From assembly GCA_024644405.1 (NCBI GenBank), contig JAHELC010000001.1, positions 134,854-198,853 of the forward strand: DNA of 64,000 nucleotides, written 5' to 3'. A model generated the notes under the pieces. That model was not told where the DNA came from, did not search any database, and saw only the letters and a list, made by a program, of their open reading frames with translations. The stretch comes from Nitrospinaceae bacterium. GTDB taxonomy: Bacteria; Nitrospinota; Nitrospinia; Nitrospinales; Nitrospinaceae. The position numbers and the translations under genes are program-made. This document shows positions 22,613 through 30,845 of this stretch, one piece after another; the stretch's first letter is position 1; every line of letters begins with the position of its first letter.

Positions 22613-24235
22613 TTGAAGCGACACGATTGGAATTTTTTAATATTAAGTGTAGGGACATTCGTTGGTTTGATGTTGTTTTCCCAGTCCGTGGAAGCGCGGT
22701 TTCCCGGCAGGGACATCACTTTGTGGGACTCGCATCAGGCCAAGGAAGACCGCCAAAATCCGGTTTACCTGGAAATCCACCAACTTGTCGCGCAGAAGAA
22801 ATATGACGAGGCCATGACATTGATCGACCGCGCCCATCAGCAAAATCCGCAAAAAGGCACACCCCTGATATTAAAATCCCTGCTCCTGTATGAATTGAAA
22901 CGCTACAAGGAATCCTACACGATTCTGCAACAGGGCCGGAACATTCAGCGCCGGCATCCGGCCATCTCGTTCGCGCACTGCCGGATCTACCGCATCATGG
23001 GAAATGTGGAGCTCTCGGACCAGGCCTGCAAAATCGCGGTGCACCAGCACCCCAACAGCAAGGACGCCCATTACGAGTTTGCACAAACCCTGGCGGGTAG
23101 GGGATACATGGAGCTGGCCAACAAAGAGCTGGCCCGCGCCGCCGAACTGGATGCCTCCAACGCGATGTATCATTACGAGCGGGGCATGAATTTCTTTTAC
23201 TTGAACGATCTGAAAGAGGCCGAGCGTGCGTTTCTCAAAGCCTTGTCCCTCAATCCCGACGACTTTGAATCCGGTTACCAGCTGGGATACCTGTATGCGT
23301 TGCAAAAAAACTTCCAGCAGGCCGAGGATCACCTCAACCGTATCTGGCAAACGCGGCAGGACCATCCCAAGGTGGAGGCCTCCCGGGCTTTGATCGAACT
23401 CATCAAAAAAGGCAACACCGGCAAGCTGCCCGCCAGGGTGGATCCCCACAGCTATCACCTCAACCGGTCACGGGCTCTTTACCAGTCCGGCAAGTACGGC
23501 CTCTCGCTGTTTGAAGTTCAAACCGCCGCCCGCCTCAAACCGGACGATAAGGCCACCCATCAGATCCTGGTTGCCATTGCCAGCCTGCTGTTGCGGCTGG
23601 ACCTGACCGAAAAATCCGTCAAACAGCTGTTGAGTGCTCATCCCAGTGACAAAACCCTGCAAGCCAAGGGGTCCCAGGAATTGGGGGATATGAGGGTGAT
23701 GCGGGGTCAACTGGACCAGGCGCGTGACTATTACAAGAAATCCGAAGCCATGGGCGACCCGGACGGCCTGGCCAAAACCAGCCTGGCGGAGATGCCCTCA
23801 CAAACACCGGACACTCAGCCCGCGCTGGATACCAGTGAACCGTTTTTTGATCTGGTGGAGGCATTGAACCGGAAAGGGGAAGTATTCGCTCATTATGGTA
23901 TGTACCAACGCGCCTTGGCCCTGTACGCCCTGGCCCTTCGAACCTCTCCCGGACATTTGATGAGCAAGCTCAATATGGCGGCGGCCTATTACAAAATGGG
24001 AACGCCGCACAAGACCATCACCCTTCTGGAACGCACCCTGATTTCTCATCCCGACCATGAGCATATCCTTTCCCACCGGGTGCTCCTGGCCAAGGCTTAC
24101 GCGCAAAAAGGCGACCGCGAAGCGGCACTCGAGAACCTGAAACTCATCCAAAAAATCAAACCCTCCATTCTGAGAGCCCTGAGGAACGATCCCGCGTTCA
24201 AGGACCTGAAAGGTCATGAGTTATTCAGCCAATAA
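22613..24235 (+). CDS. Periplasmic TPR-repeat protein
   Basis: This 540-residue protein begins with a signal peptide (hydrophobic 8-28, cleavage near SVEAR) and consists of at least eight tetratricopeptide repeats with typical A/Y/P spacing (for instance DASNAMYHYERGMNFFYLND and NPDDFESGYQLGYLYALQKN). TPR arrays scaffold protein complexes. The start is a TTG with AAGGAG seven bases upstream; no ATG fits. It is probably co-transcribed with the DUF1566 gene 28 bases upstream. Confidence 0.87.
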   Translation: MKRHDWNFLILSVGTFVGLMLFSQSVEARFPGRDITLWDSHQAKEDRQNPVYLEIHQLVAQKKYDEAMTLIDRAHQQNPQKGTPLILKSLLLYELKRYKESYTILQQGRNIQRRHPAISFAHCRIYRIMGNVELSDQACKIAVHQHPNSKDAHYEFAQTLAGRGYMELANKELARAAELDASNAMYHYERGMNFFYLNDLKEAERAFLKALSLNPDDFESGYQLGYLYALQKNFQQAEDHLNRIWQTRQDHPKVEASRALIELIKKGNTGKLPARVDPHSYHLNRSRALYQSGKYGLSLFEVQTAARLKPDDKATHQILVAIASLLLRLDLTEKSVKQLLSAHPSDKTLQAKGSQELGDMRVMRGQLDQARDYYKKSEAMGDPDGLAKTSLAEMPSQTPDTQPALDTSEPFFDLVEALNRKGEVFAHYGMYQRALALYALALRTSPGHLMSKLNMAAAYYKMGTPHKTITLLERTLISHPDHEHILSHRVLLAKAYAQKGDREAALENLKLIQKIKPSILRALRNDPAFKDLKGHELFSQ

Positions 24236-24407
24236 CCTTGAAATTCCCACCCTTATTGCCAAATGCACCCGCGCAAAAGGGTTGTAATAATATAAAGTTT
24301 GACAACTCTCCCTTTTCTTGGTTACATGAAAAGATACGGGCAATTCGGTGCAATACCAGCAAGCCGATTGTCTACTTATAGCTAACCCAATAAATTGGGG
24401 AATTATC

Positions 24408-24860
24408 ATGAGCTTGTTTCAAAACGGTAAAGCACGCGTAATCATGCGTTTGCGAATATGTTTGGCGGGATTGCTCTTTTTAATGCTCTTCACCCCCAAT
24501 TGGGTATTTGCAGATGCCTGCCGGGACGCGGGCTCGGATCTTCGCGCCAGTTTTGAGGTCACTCAGGGCCGGGGGGGTATCTGGGGATACATGGAACAAA
24601 CCTCTTCGTTAAGAGGGGATTCCATGATCGGATTCCAGGTGGATGGCAAATTACAGCGCGTCATCGTGATATTCGAAGCACAATGCAACAAGTCGAAGCA
24701 ACCCTCCAAAAAGAATTTTCAAAAAATCGAGAACATTCTGGGCGACGCGCGGATGATCTTCAACCTGCGGCCGGGCAGGGACCCCGTCAAAAAAATCATG
24801 GCAAAAATCAACGGGCTTAATTCCAATCTGGACAAGCTGATTAAAGAACTGGAAGCCTGA
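24408..24860 (+). CDS. Secreted hypothetical protein, 150 aa
   Basis: The ATG at 24408 (MSLFQNG) is preferred to an in-frame start 20 codons earlier because GGGGA lies just upstream. A basic stretch followed by a hydrophobic segment (about 15-33, ending PNWVFADA) is a signal peptide. The mature domain has two cysteines (DACRDA and EAQCNK) and a C-terminal helix. No known family. The peroxiredoxin gene follows after 19 bases. Confidence 0.68.
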   Translation: MSLFQNGKARVIMRLRICLAGLLFLMLFTPNWVFADACRDAGSDLRASFEVTQGRGGIWGYMEQTSSLRGDSMIGFQVDGKLQRVIVIFEAQCNKSKQPSKKNFQKIENILGDARMIFNLRPGRDPVKKIMAKINGLNSNLDKLIKELEA

Positions 24861-24879
24861 AGCACCCCTTTTACTCTCT

Positions 24880-25338
24880 ATGGTCAAAGTAGGAAACAAG
24901 GCCCCCGATTTTTCAGCCGCCGATCAAAACGGGAACAAAGTCAAGCTGAGTTCCTTCAAGGGCAAGAAGAATGTCGTCCTGTATTTTTACCCAAAGGACA
25001 TGACTCCCGGTTGTACCACCGAGGCCTGTGATTTTCGCGATCACTCCAGGAAATTCAAAAATACGGAAATCCTCGGCGTCAGTATCGACTCCCCTGAAAG
25101 ACATCAGAAGTTCATCGAAAAATACGATTTGCCGTTTACCCTGATCAGCGATGTGGATCAAAAGGTGGTGAACAAGTACGGCGTCTGGCAGGAAAAAAAA
25201 CTCTATGGCAGGAAGTTCATGGGCATCGTGCGGAGCACGTTCATCATCGACAAGACGGGAGTGGTCCGCAAAATTTTCCCCAAGGTCAAAGTCAAAGGGC
25301 ACATCGATGAAGTGCTGGAAGCCTTAAAGGAGCTTTGA
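24880..25338 (+). CDS. bcp: Thioredoxin-dependent peroxiredoxin, Bcp/PrxQ type
   Basis: The protein has 152 residues with the Bcp active site TPGCTTEAC: peroxidatic C45 and resolving C50 (C-x4-C). The AhpC/TSA fold is otherwise standard (APDFSAADQNG, FYPKDMTPG, RSTFIIDKTG). It reduces hydrogen peroxide and organic peroxides in the cytoplasm. The ribosome site is weak. The gene ends directly at the convergent aminopeptidase P gene. Confidence 0.95.
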   Translation: MVKVGNKAPDFSAADQNGNKVKLSSFKGKKNVVLYFYPKDMTPGCTTEACDFRDHSRKFKNTEILGVSIDSPERHQKFIEKYDLPFTLISDVDQKVVNKYGVWQEKKLYGRKFMGIVRSTFIIDKTGVVRKIFPKVKVKGHIDEVLEALKEL

Positions 25339-26778
25339 TCACTTCCGGCGCGGACGCGCCATCAATCGTTCGATCTCCGCCACCCGCCGCGGTATGCCCC
25401 TGGACAGATTCGCACAACCGGTCTTGGTAATCAGCAGATTGTCTTCAATCCGAATCCCGATTTCCTCATCGTAAACCTTGCCTTTATGCTTCCACCGGAA
25501 TCTGCCGTAAAGGCCCGGTTCATTGCTGATCAACCATCCCGGCTTCATAGGCTCGATTCCGTAATCGCGAAACGGGTCTCCGTCATGCTCCTGCTCGCCG
25601 ATCAGATGGCTCACACCGTGGGGACGGCCTTTGTATTCCGTCTTGGATTTGCCGCCCAGAGCATGAAATTTCTCGTCCAACCCCTTTTGCAGAGTTTCCC
25701 AACACACATCATTCAGTTCCACAATGGTGACTCCGGCGCGCGCCTTTTTCTCCACCGCCAACTGCGCCTCCAGAACGACCTCATATAAGATTTTCTGCAT
25801 GGGATTGAACTTTCCCGAAGCGGGAACCGTACGGGAAATATCCGCATGCATGGTCATCCAGCGCACACCGAAATCCAACAGGACCAACTCCCCTTTGCCG
25901 ATGGGGTCGTCGTTTTTCATGTAATGGAGTACCGTAGCGTTGTGACCGGCGGCGATGATTCCCGGAAAACTGAGGCCATAAGGCGAGTTCATCAACATCT
26001 GCCCCTCAATAAACCCCTGCACCTGGCATTCGTTGTCGAATTTTTTGAAATTCCGCAAAGTTTCCTTGAATGCTTTGCCGGTGATCGTTTGCGCCTTGAG
26101 GGTGTTGGCAATATCGTACGCATCCAGGGGCAACCGCAGCTCAAAGTGGGACCGCATGATATTGTTGAGGCATCCCTTCGGCGCCTTCATTTTCTTCAAC
26201 AGTCCTTCAACTCTCTTTTTGAATTTCCAGTTGTGATCGGTTTTGATGGTGCGCCGGTTTCCGGGGCGTGTGCTTTCGAGCCAGAACGTCCCTACTTGTT
26301 TCTTTTTCCGCTTGGCAAAACGATTCTTGAAAATTTCATCGAAGTCATCGATATCCTGCACGTCCTTGATCCCGGTCACCCGCTTCACTTCCCGAATGCT
26401 TGCCGGATCGCCCACACCGAAGCGGACACCGTCCCAGAACTCTTTTCTCGGATCCTTCTTTTTGACAAACAAAATTTCGTCCGACTCTTTGGAACCGGGA
26501 TCCAGCAGCAGGATCACTTCCGACTGGTTGACACCGGTCAGGTACATGACCGTCGGTTCCTGGTAGGTGGGGGAATGGGCATAGGTCCAGGTCGTCTCCT
26601 GGCCCGGCCCGTATGGCACACCGGTCAACACCATCAGCCGGTTTTCCTTTTTCATCAGTTTGCGTCGGCGTTCCCGGAAACGGTTTTTGGCACGCGCGCC
26701 CGCACCTCCGTCACGGAAGATGCCGGAATATATTTTCTTGCCGTTTTTCACCTCACGGCCGCTGGATTTCACATGCAT
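25339..26778 (-). CDS. pepP: Xaa-Pro aminopeptidase (M24B)
   Basis: The protein has 479 residues: an N-terminal aminopeptidase-P domain and a C-terminal pita-bread catalytic domain. Metal ligands are visible in LLDFGVRW (D), MHADISRT (D), HGVSHLIG (H), NEPGLYG (E) and EEIGIRIED (E). It removes N-terminal residues preceding proline. AGGA lies about 7 bases before the ATG at 26778. The first ~40 residues are very basic and unlike PepP; an internal start at MKKENR is possible. Confidence 0.92.
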   Translation of the reverse strand: MHVKSSGREVKNGKKIYSGIFRDGGAGARAKNRFRERRRKLMKKENRLMVLTGVPYGPGQETTWTYAHSPTYQEPTVMYLTGVNQSEVILLLDPGSKESDEILFVKKKDPRKEFWDGVRFGVGDPASIREVKRVTGIKDVQDIDDFDEIFKNRFAKRKKKQVGTFWLESTRPGNRRTIKTDHNWKFKKRVEGLLKKMKAPKGCLNNIMRSHFELRLPLDAYDIANTLKAQTITGKAFKETLRNFKKFDNECQVQGFIEGQMLMNSPYGLSFPGIIAAGHNATVLHYMKNDDPIGKGELVLLDFGVRWMTMHADISRTVPASGKFNPMQKILYEVVLEAQLAVEKKARAGVTIVELNDVCWETLQKGLDEKFHALGGKSKTEYKGRPHGVSHLIGEQEHDGDPFRDYGIEPMKPGWLISNEPGLYGRFRWKHKGKVYDEEIGIRIEDNLLITKTGCANLSRGIPRRVAEIERLMARPRRK

Positions 26779-26958
26779 GGCATTTCCTGAAAAATAGGGA
26801 CTCTTTATCTATCAGCAACAACTCATTATATGATTTAAAACGAAACTGCCCAAAAATATCTTTCACCCCCTACCGGGGGAGGGAGCTTGCTGACGCTTAA
26901 TAGCAGTCGATGACAAGGGGCGCAGTTCAAGGTTTTAAATTTGCTCCTGGCCTTGCCC

Positions 26959-26977
26959 GGCCAGCGCGACGCTGGAC
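26959..26977. repeat. Palindromic repeat unit, inverted copy
   Basis: GGCCAGCGCGACGCTGGAC is the reverse complement of the unit at 20203-20221 apart from one base in the loop. Confidence 0.65.
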
Positions 26978-27010
26978 TCAATTTTACCAAATGACAAGAC
27001 ACTTCCAACT

Positions 27011-27040
27011 TGTCATCCTGAGCGCCAGCGAAGGATCTTT
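27011..27040. repeat. TGTCATCCTGAGCG...CGAAGGATCT repeat
   Basis: This unit matches from memory a sequence scattered in intergenic regions of many unrelated bacteria. Its two ends (ATCCT and AGGAT) are complementary. Confidence 0.55.
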
Positions 27041-27054
27041 GTTTGGTAAATCCA

Positions 27055-27079
27055 GTTAATCCTGAAAATCCTGTTATCC
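27055..27079. repeat. GTTAATCCTGAAAATCCTGTTATCC repeat
   Basis: An imperfect direct repeat of AATCCTG resembling a widespread intergenic sequence. The stop codon of the methyltransferase gene (27074-27076) lies inside it. Confidence 0.5.
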
Positions 27080-27700
27080 CGTCTGGTTTTCCGGTTTCTT
27101 ACGCAGGACCGCCAGCCACTCCTTATCCTTGCGTTTTTCACTTGAAAACGAACATTTTTCAAGGCGCTCGATGTCAAACGCCCCGGAAAAATGGTTGCGG
27201 ATATCAGCCTCCGTGGTGTTGAACGGCGGACCGCCCTCTTCCCCGGTCTCATAAAACAACCCGAACAACAGGCCGCCAGATTTCAAGATGCGGGACACGG
27301 TCTCGACATAGGCCGGCCTTTGATCGGGTCGAATCGCGCAGAAAAAAGTCTGCTCCAGCATGGCGTCGTAACCCTGATCATGCGCGGTTTCCAACTCAAA
27401 AAAATCCCGGTGCAGGACCTGTGCGTTCAGATCTTTGTGTTTCAGGGACTCCCCGAGCAATTTCACCGCTCCCGGGGAATAATCGACGCCGGTCACACGA
27501 AACCCCCGCTCGGCAAAATAGATCACCTCATGCCCCTGCCCGCACCCGGGAACGATCAGGGTTCCCGGCTGGAGCACGTTGTCTTCCCACAACCGGACGA
27601 ACGGTTGAGCCACCTCCCCCAGATCCCAGGCGAGATCGTTGTCATCGTAATGTTTCTGCCAGTCAGCCTGCTCATAACCGTTGCGGATTTCTTCAGTCAT
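27074..27700 (-). CDS. Class I SAM methyltransferase, thiopurine-methyltransferase-like
   Basis: The protein has 208 residues from the ATG at 27700. The Rossmann SAM-binding motif TLIVPGCGQGHEVIYFAERG with the acidic GVDYSP after beta-2 and a YDAMLEQTFFCAI segment is typical of the TPMT/TehB-like family. Such enzymes methylate thiols, tellurite or selenium compounds; the real substrate is unknown. The ribosome site GAGGA lies in the end of the upstream gene. Its last codons and stop come from an intergenic-type repeat. Confidence 0.88.
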   Translation of the reverse strand: MTEEIRNGYEQADWQKHYDDNDLAWDLGEVAQPFVRLWEDNVLQPGTLIVPGCGQGHEVIYFAERGFRVTGVDYSPGAVKLLGESLKHKDLNAQVLHRDFFELETAHDQGYDAMLEQTFFCAIRPDQRPAYVETVSRILKSGGLLFGLFYETGEEGGPPFNTTEADIRNHFSGAFDIERLEKCSFSSEKRKDKEWLAVLRKKPENQTG

Positions 27701-27705
27701 ATCGA

Positions 27706-28518
27706 TTAATGTTTCCTCGCATCTTTGGCACAACGAAACCCACCGTTGATATGGCGGGTGTCCGGCTCGTGCGAATCTCGGTAGGCGTGCGCAATCTGTT
27801 CAGGTGTATTGCCCCAGGAACCGCCGCGGATCACTTTCAACGCACCCTTTGCGGGTCCCTTCGGGTTGCGTTGCGGACTCTTTGGATAATAGTTGGAATC
27901 GTACCAGTCCTGCACCCACTCCCAGACATTGCCCGCCACATCATAAAGCCCGTAGCGGTTGGGATTGCGCGTGCCCACCGGCCGGGTCCGTTTGCCGGCA
28001 TTGTTCCCATACCAGGCGTAGAGGTCCCTATGGTCCCGGTCCCAGTAGTACCAGCCGGTGGTACCACCGCGAGCGGCCTTTTCCCATTCCGCTTCGGTGG
28101 GCAGACGCTTGCCCGCCTTCGCGCAGTATTGGGAGGACTGATGAAAAGTCACCCTTTCCACCGGGCACAACGGACATTCTTCGAAATAACTCGGATTCGT
28201 TCCGATCGCGCTCAGATACTGGAGCTGGGTCACCTCATATTTATCGATGTAAAATGCATCGAGAAACACGGTGTGTGCCGGTGCTTCGTTATCATTCATG
28301 CTGTTTCTGCCCATGACAAATTCACCGGCGGGGATAAGGACCATTTCCGACAATCGCTTCAGCTCTTTTTCTTCGCGTTCTTGTTTTTCCTGTAACTGTT
28401 CCAGCGCGTCTTCATGATCAAAACCCTTCTCATGATCCGCCCAAACCGGAAAACCGGGCACCGCGAACAACAACAGGGCCGAACCCGCCCACAAAAAATA
28501 TTTCCAACGAGTCATCAT
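27706..28518 (-). CDS. Secreted formylglycine-generating-enzyme-like (SUMF1) domain protein
   Basis: The protein has 270 residues: a signal peptide (about 8-27, ending PVWADH), a coiled-coil/charged linker, and an FGE-sulfatase domain from about residue 60 (MVLIPAGEFVMG, DAFYIDKYEVT, RLPTEAEWEKAARGG, GNVWEWVQDWY, RGGSWGN, GGFRCAKD). The first active-site Cys of true FGEs (in an AYRC-type motif) is Asp here (YRDSHEPD), so sulfatase activation is unlikely. It probably has a structural or other enzymatic role in the periplasm. The methyltransferase gene follows with a 5-base gap. Confidence 0.9.
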   Translation of the reverse strand: MMTRWKYFLWAGSALLLFAVPGFPVWADHEKGFDHEDALEQLQEKQEREEKELKRLSEMVLIPAGEFVMGRNSMNDNEAPAHTVFLDAFYIDKYEVTQLQYLSAIGTNPSYFEECPLCPVERVTFHQSSQYCAKAGKRLPTEAEWEKAARGGTTGWYYWDRDHRDLYAWYGNNAGKRTRPVGTRNPNRYGLYDVAGNVWEWVQDWYDSNYYPKSPQRNPKGPAKGALKVIRGGSWGNTPEQIAHAYRDSHEPDTRHINGGFRCAKDARKH

Positions 28519-28527
28519 TCCACTTCC

Positions 28528-29463
28528 TTATTTGTTGAAATAATCCTGCAAGTGTTGAAACGCCGCGCGGGCCATGGCTTCCACGGCTTCGATGGAGTTG
28601 CCGCCGATGTGCGGGGTACCCATCAATTGCGGGCATGCCAGCAATTCCGCATCCTCCGGCGGTTCCTGAGAAAACACATCCAATGCCGCGCCCGCAATGG
28701 TTTCGTTGACCAGAGCTTCTTTCAACGCGGTCTGATCCACCACGTCTCCCCGGCTGGTATTGATCAGAAACGCCGTCGGGCGCATCCGGGAAAGGGCTGC
28801 CACGTCGATCATCTTCCGCGTTTCCTCCGTCAACGGAACGTGCAGGGAAATAATGTCCGCCCCGCCCAGCACTTCCTCGAAACTTTTCTCAACGGCACCG
28901 GTCTCTTTACAAAATTCGGACATCTCCAATATATCGCGAATCCACACCCGGCACTCAAACGGATTTAACAGCCGCACGACTTCTTTACCGATGTTCCCGC
29001 ACCCGATAATGCCCACGGTTTTGCCCTGAAGGAGTTGCCCGCCACCCTTGGCCCATTGACCCTGCTTGAGCGCCCATCCACCCTTGAACACATTGTGACA
29101 CAGCCCCAGCATGAAGGTGAGGGTCAATTCCGCCACGGAGCGCCGGTTGACGCCGGCGGTCCATCCCAGCTTCACCTGGTGCCTGTGCAGGGCTTCCAGA
29201 TCGATATTATCAAGACCCACTCCGTATTTCGCGATGATTTTCAATTGCGGCAGAGCGGAGAGAATCTTGTCTGTGATCCTGTCGCGCCCGACCAGCAGGG
29301 CGTCGGCCTCACCGGCGAACCGGATCAGCTCGTCTTCGGTCAAATAACGTTCGGTATCATTAAATATGGGTTGTGGAAACAGATCGGACAGTTCGTTCCG
29401 CAAGGTAGAGGAATTGCAAATGGGCGGAGGGGTAACCGCCACCCGAGAGGTTTTCTGTGTCAT
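28528..29463 (-). CDS. D-2-hydroxyacid dehydrogenase (phosphoglycerate dehydrogenase-like)
   Basis: The protein has 311 residues, with the NAD-binding GIIGCGNIGKEV motif and the catalytic Arg (NTSRGDVVD), Glu (DVFSQEPPED) and His (TPHIGGNS). It has no C-terminal ACT domain, unlike full SerA. YGVGLDNID is the substrate-loop signature. The exact substrate (3-phosphoglycerate, glycerate or another hydroxyacid) is uncertain. The start at 29463 lies five bases after the traB-like stop, without a clear ribosome site. Confidence 0.88.
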   Translation of the reverse strand: MTQKTSRVAVTPPPICNSSTLRNELSDLFPQPIFNDTERYLTEDELIRFAGEADALLVGRDRITDKILSALPQLKIIAKYGVGLDNIDLEALHRHQVKLGWTAGVNRRSVAELTLTFMLGLCHNVFKGGWALKQGQWAKGGGQLLQGKTVGIIGCGNIGKEVVRLLNPFECRVWIRDILEMSEFCKETGAVEKSFEEVLGGADIISLHVPLTEETRKMIDVAALSRMRPTAFLINTSRGDVVDQTALKEALVNETIAGAALDVFSQEPPEDAELLACPQLMGTPHIGGNSIEAVEAMARAAFQHLQDYFNK

Positions 29464-29468
29464 GACAC

Positions 29469-30659
29469 TTAACCGAAAAGCTGGTAAACAATCGAAAATC
29501 CTGCCACGAAAGTTCCAATAATCGATCCGATACTGGCGAAGAGGAAGATCAGGAATATCCGGATCACGCCGTTTTTCCACCACATGGAAAAATGGGCGAT
29601 GTCCTCGCGCATCGATTCAAAATCAGCCACCTTGGGTTTCCGGAGATAGGATTCCACGATGCCGACCACCATGCCGGCTCCTATGGTCGGGTTGAGAGAA
29701 GTCAACGGCGCAGCCAGAAACGCTGACAAGACCGAAACCGGATGAGCAAACGCCAATGCCGCCCCCAGGGCGCTCAACCCGCCGTTGAGCACTATCCATT
29801 GGAGGACCAACTGGGTGCCCATTTCGGGAGATCGCAGGTACCCCACCCCGAACATGCTGAGGATAAACAGACCGATTCCCCAGCCGACATAATAACCGGT
29901 TTTGCCGGGCGGCGGCTTTTGGTCCAGTTCTTCTAGTGATTCTTGCGTGGGAGGGTTTTCAAACGCAGGCAACATACCGACCAAATGCCCGGCGCCTACC
30001 ATCGCCAGAATATTTTTGGGGCCCTCTGGTGATTTCGTCATTTCAATCAGTTTTCCGACCATGAACTGATCCCGCTCGTCGATCAACACTTTCTTGACGG
30101 ACGGCAGGACTTCCTCGAACTCCTCGACCAGGGAATGGAGCATATCGCCTTCCTTGAGGTCTTCGATCTGTTGTTCGGTGACTTCCTCGCCGATAAAAAT
30201 ACTAGCGATGAGACTGGAAAACAGTTTGAGCTTCTGCCAGAACGAAACTCCCTGGTACATGCGTTGCAGGGTGGTGGTGATATCCCGGTCAATCACCTCC
30301 AACGGCAGCTTGTATTCCCGGGCCAATTCGATGGCCTTCATCATTTCCTGTCCCGGCTCCACCCCTATTTTATCGGCGAGACGCTTCTGATAGGCGGAGA
30401 GAGCCAGGTTCACCAGAAGCAGAGATCCTTTGCCCTGCCTCAGGACCTGGTAAATATTCAGGTTCTTCCACATGGACTTCTGCATCAGATTCTGATAACG
30501 GGGAGGACACAATTCAACAGCAATGCGGTCATATTCACCGGTCCGGATCTTTTCTTCGACCAGGTCGACACTTTTCTGTGAGACATGGGCGGTCCCCACC
30601 AGGGTGATGGCGGCACCGTTGACCTGAACTGTTTTGACAATATCCTGGGTGGCTTCCAC
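29469..30659 (-). CDS. TraB/PrgY-family protein
   Basis: The protein has 396 residues. The N-terminal ~230 residues form a TraB domain with the conserved LVGTAHVS and VELCPPRY motifs and a later MVGAGHLVGM. The C-terminal part has several membrane segments (about 255-275, 285-320, 365-395). The family includes enterococcal pheromone-shutdown proteins and is proposed to be related to metalloproteases. The start is a GTG with AAAGGAA about 6 bases upstream. Function in this organism unknown. Confidence 0.9.
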   Translation of the reverse strand: MEATQDIVKTVQVNGAAITLVGTAHVSQKSVDLVEEKIRTGEYDRIAVELCPPRYQNLMQKSMWKNLNIYQVLRQGKGSLLLVNLALSAYQKRLADKIGVEPGQEMMKAIELAREYKLPLEVIDRDITTTLQRMYQGVSFWQKLKLFSSLIASIFIGEEVTEQQIEDLKEGDMLHSLVEEFEEVLPSVKKVLIDERDQFMVGKLIEMTKSPEGPKNILAMVGAGHLVGMLPAFENPPTQESLEELDQKPPPGKTGYYVGWGIGLFILSMFGVGYLRSPEMGTQLVLQWIVLNGGLSALGAALAFAHPVSVLSAFLAAPLTSLNPTIGAGMVVGIVESYLRKPKVADFESMREDIAHFSMWWKNGVIRIFLIFLFASIGSIIGTFVAGFSIVYQLFG

Positions 30660-30781
30660 AAATTCCTTTCTTGACCCGGCAGGGAGTGTCGTAAACTATG
30701 CGAGGGCGCACTCGGCGAATCCCACCTCCATCGCCGGACTCAAAGCCTGACGAAACGGTGGAGAACAGCTATAAGGGTTCT

Positions 30782-30795
30782 GGCTGTTTACAGCC
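30782..30795. promoter_or_regulatory. Perfect palindrome upstream of uvrB
   Basis: GGCTGTTTACAGCC is a perfect 14-base dyad 50 bases before the uvrB start. It overlaps a TTTACA -35-like hexamer. It could be an SOS (LexA-type) operator, but it does not match the LexA boxes known to me. Confidence 0.3.
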
Positions 30796-30845
30796 TTCTA
30801 ATGTAACATAACCTCATTTTTGTTCACAAGGACCATTACCCGGAC

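Larger units (their letters stand above)
26779..27073. other. Intergenic region with three dispersed repeat units
   Basis: No gene or promoter was clear. The right part contains the CCAGCG palindrome and two further units that resemble sequences common between genes in many bacteria. Confidence 0.5.
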
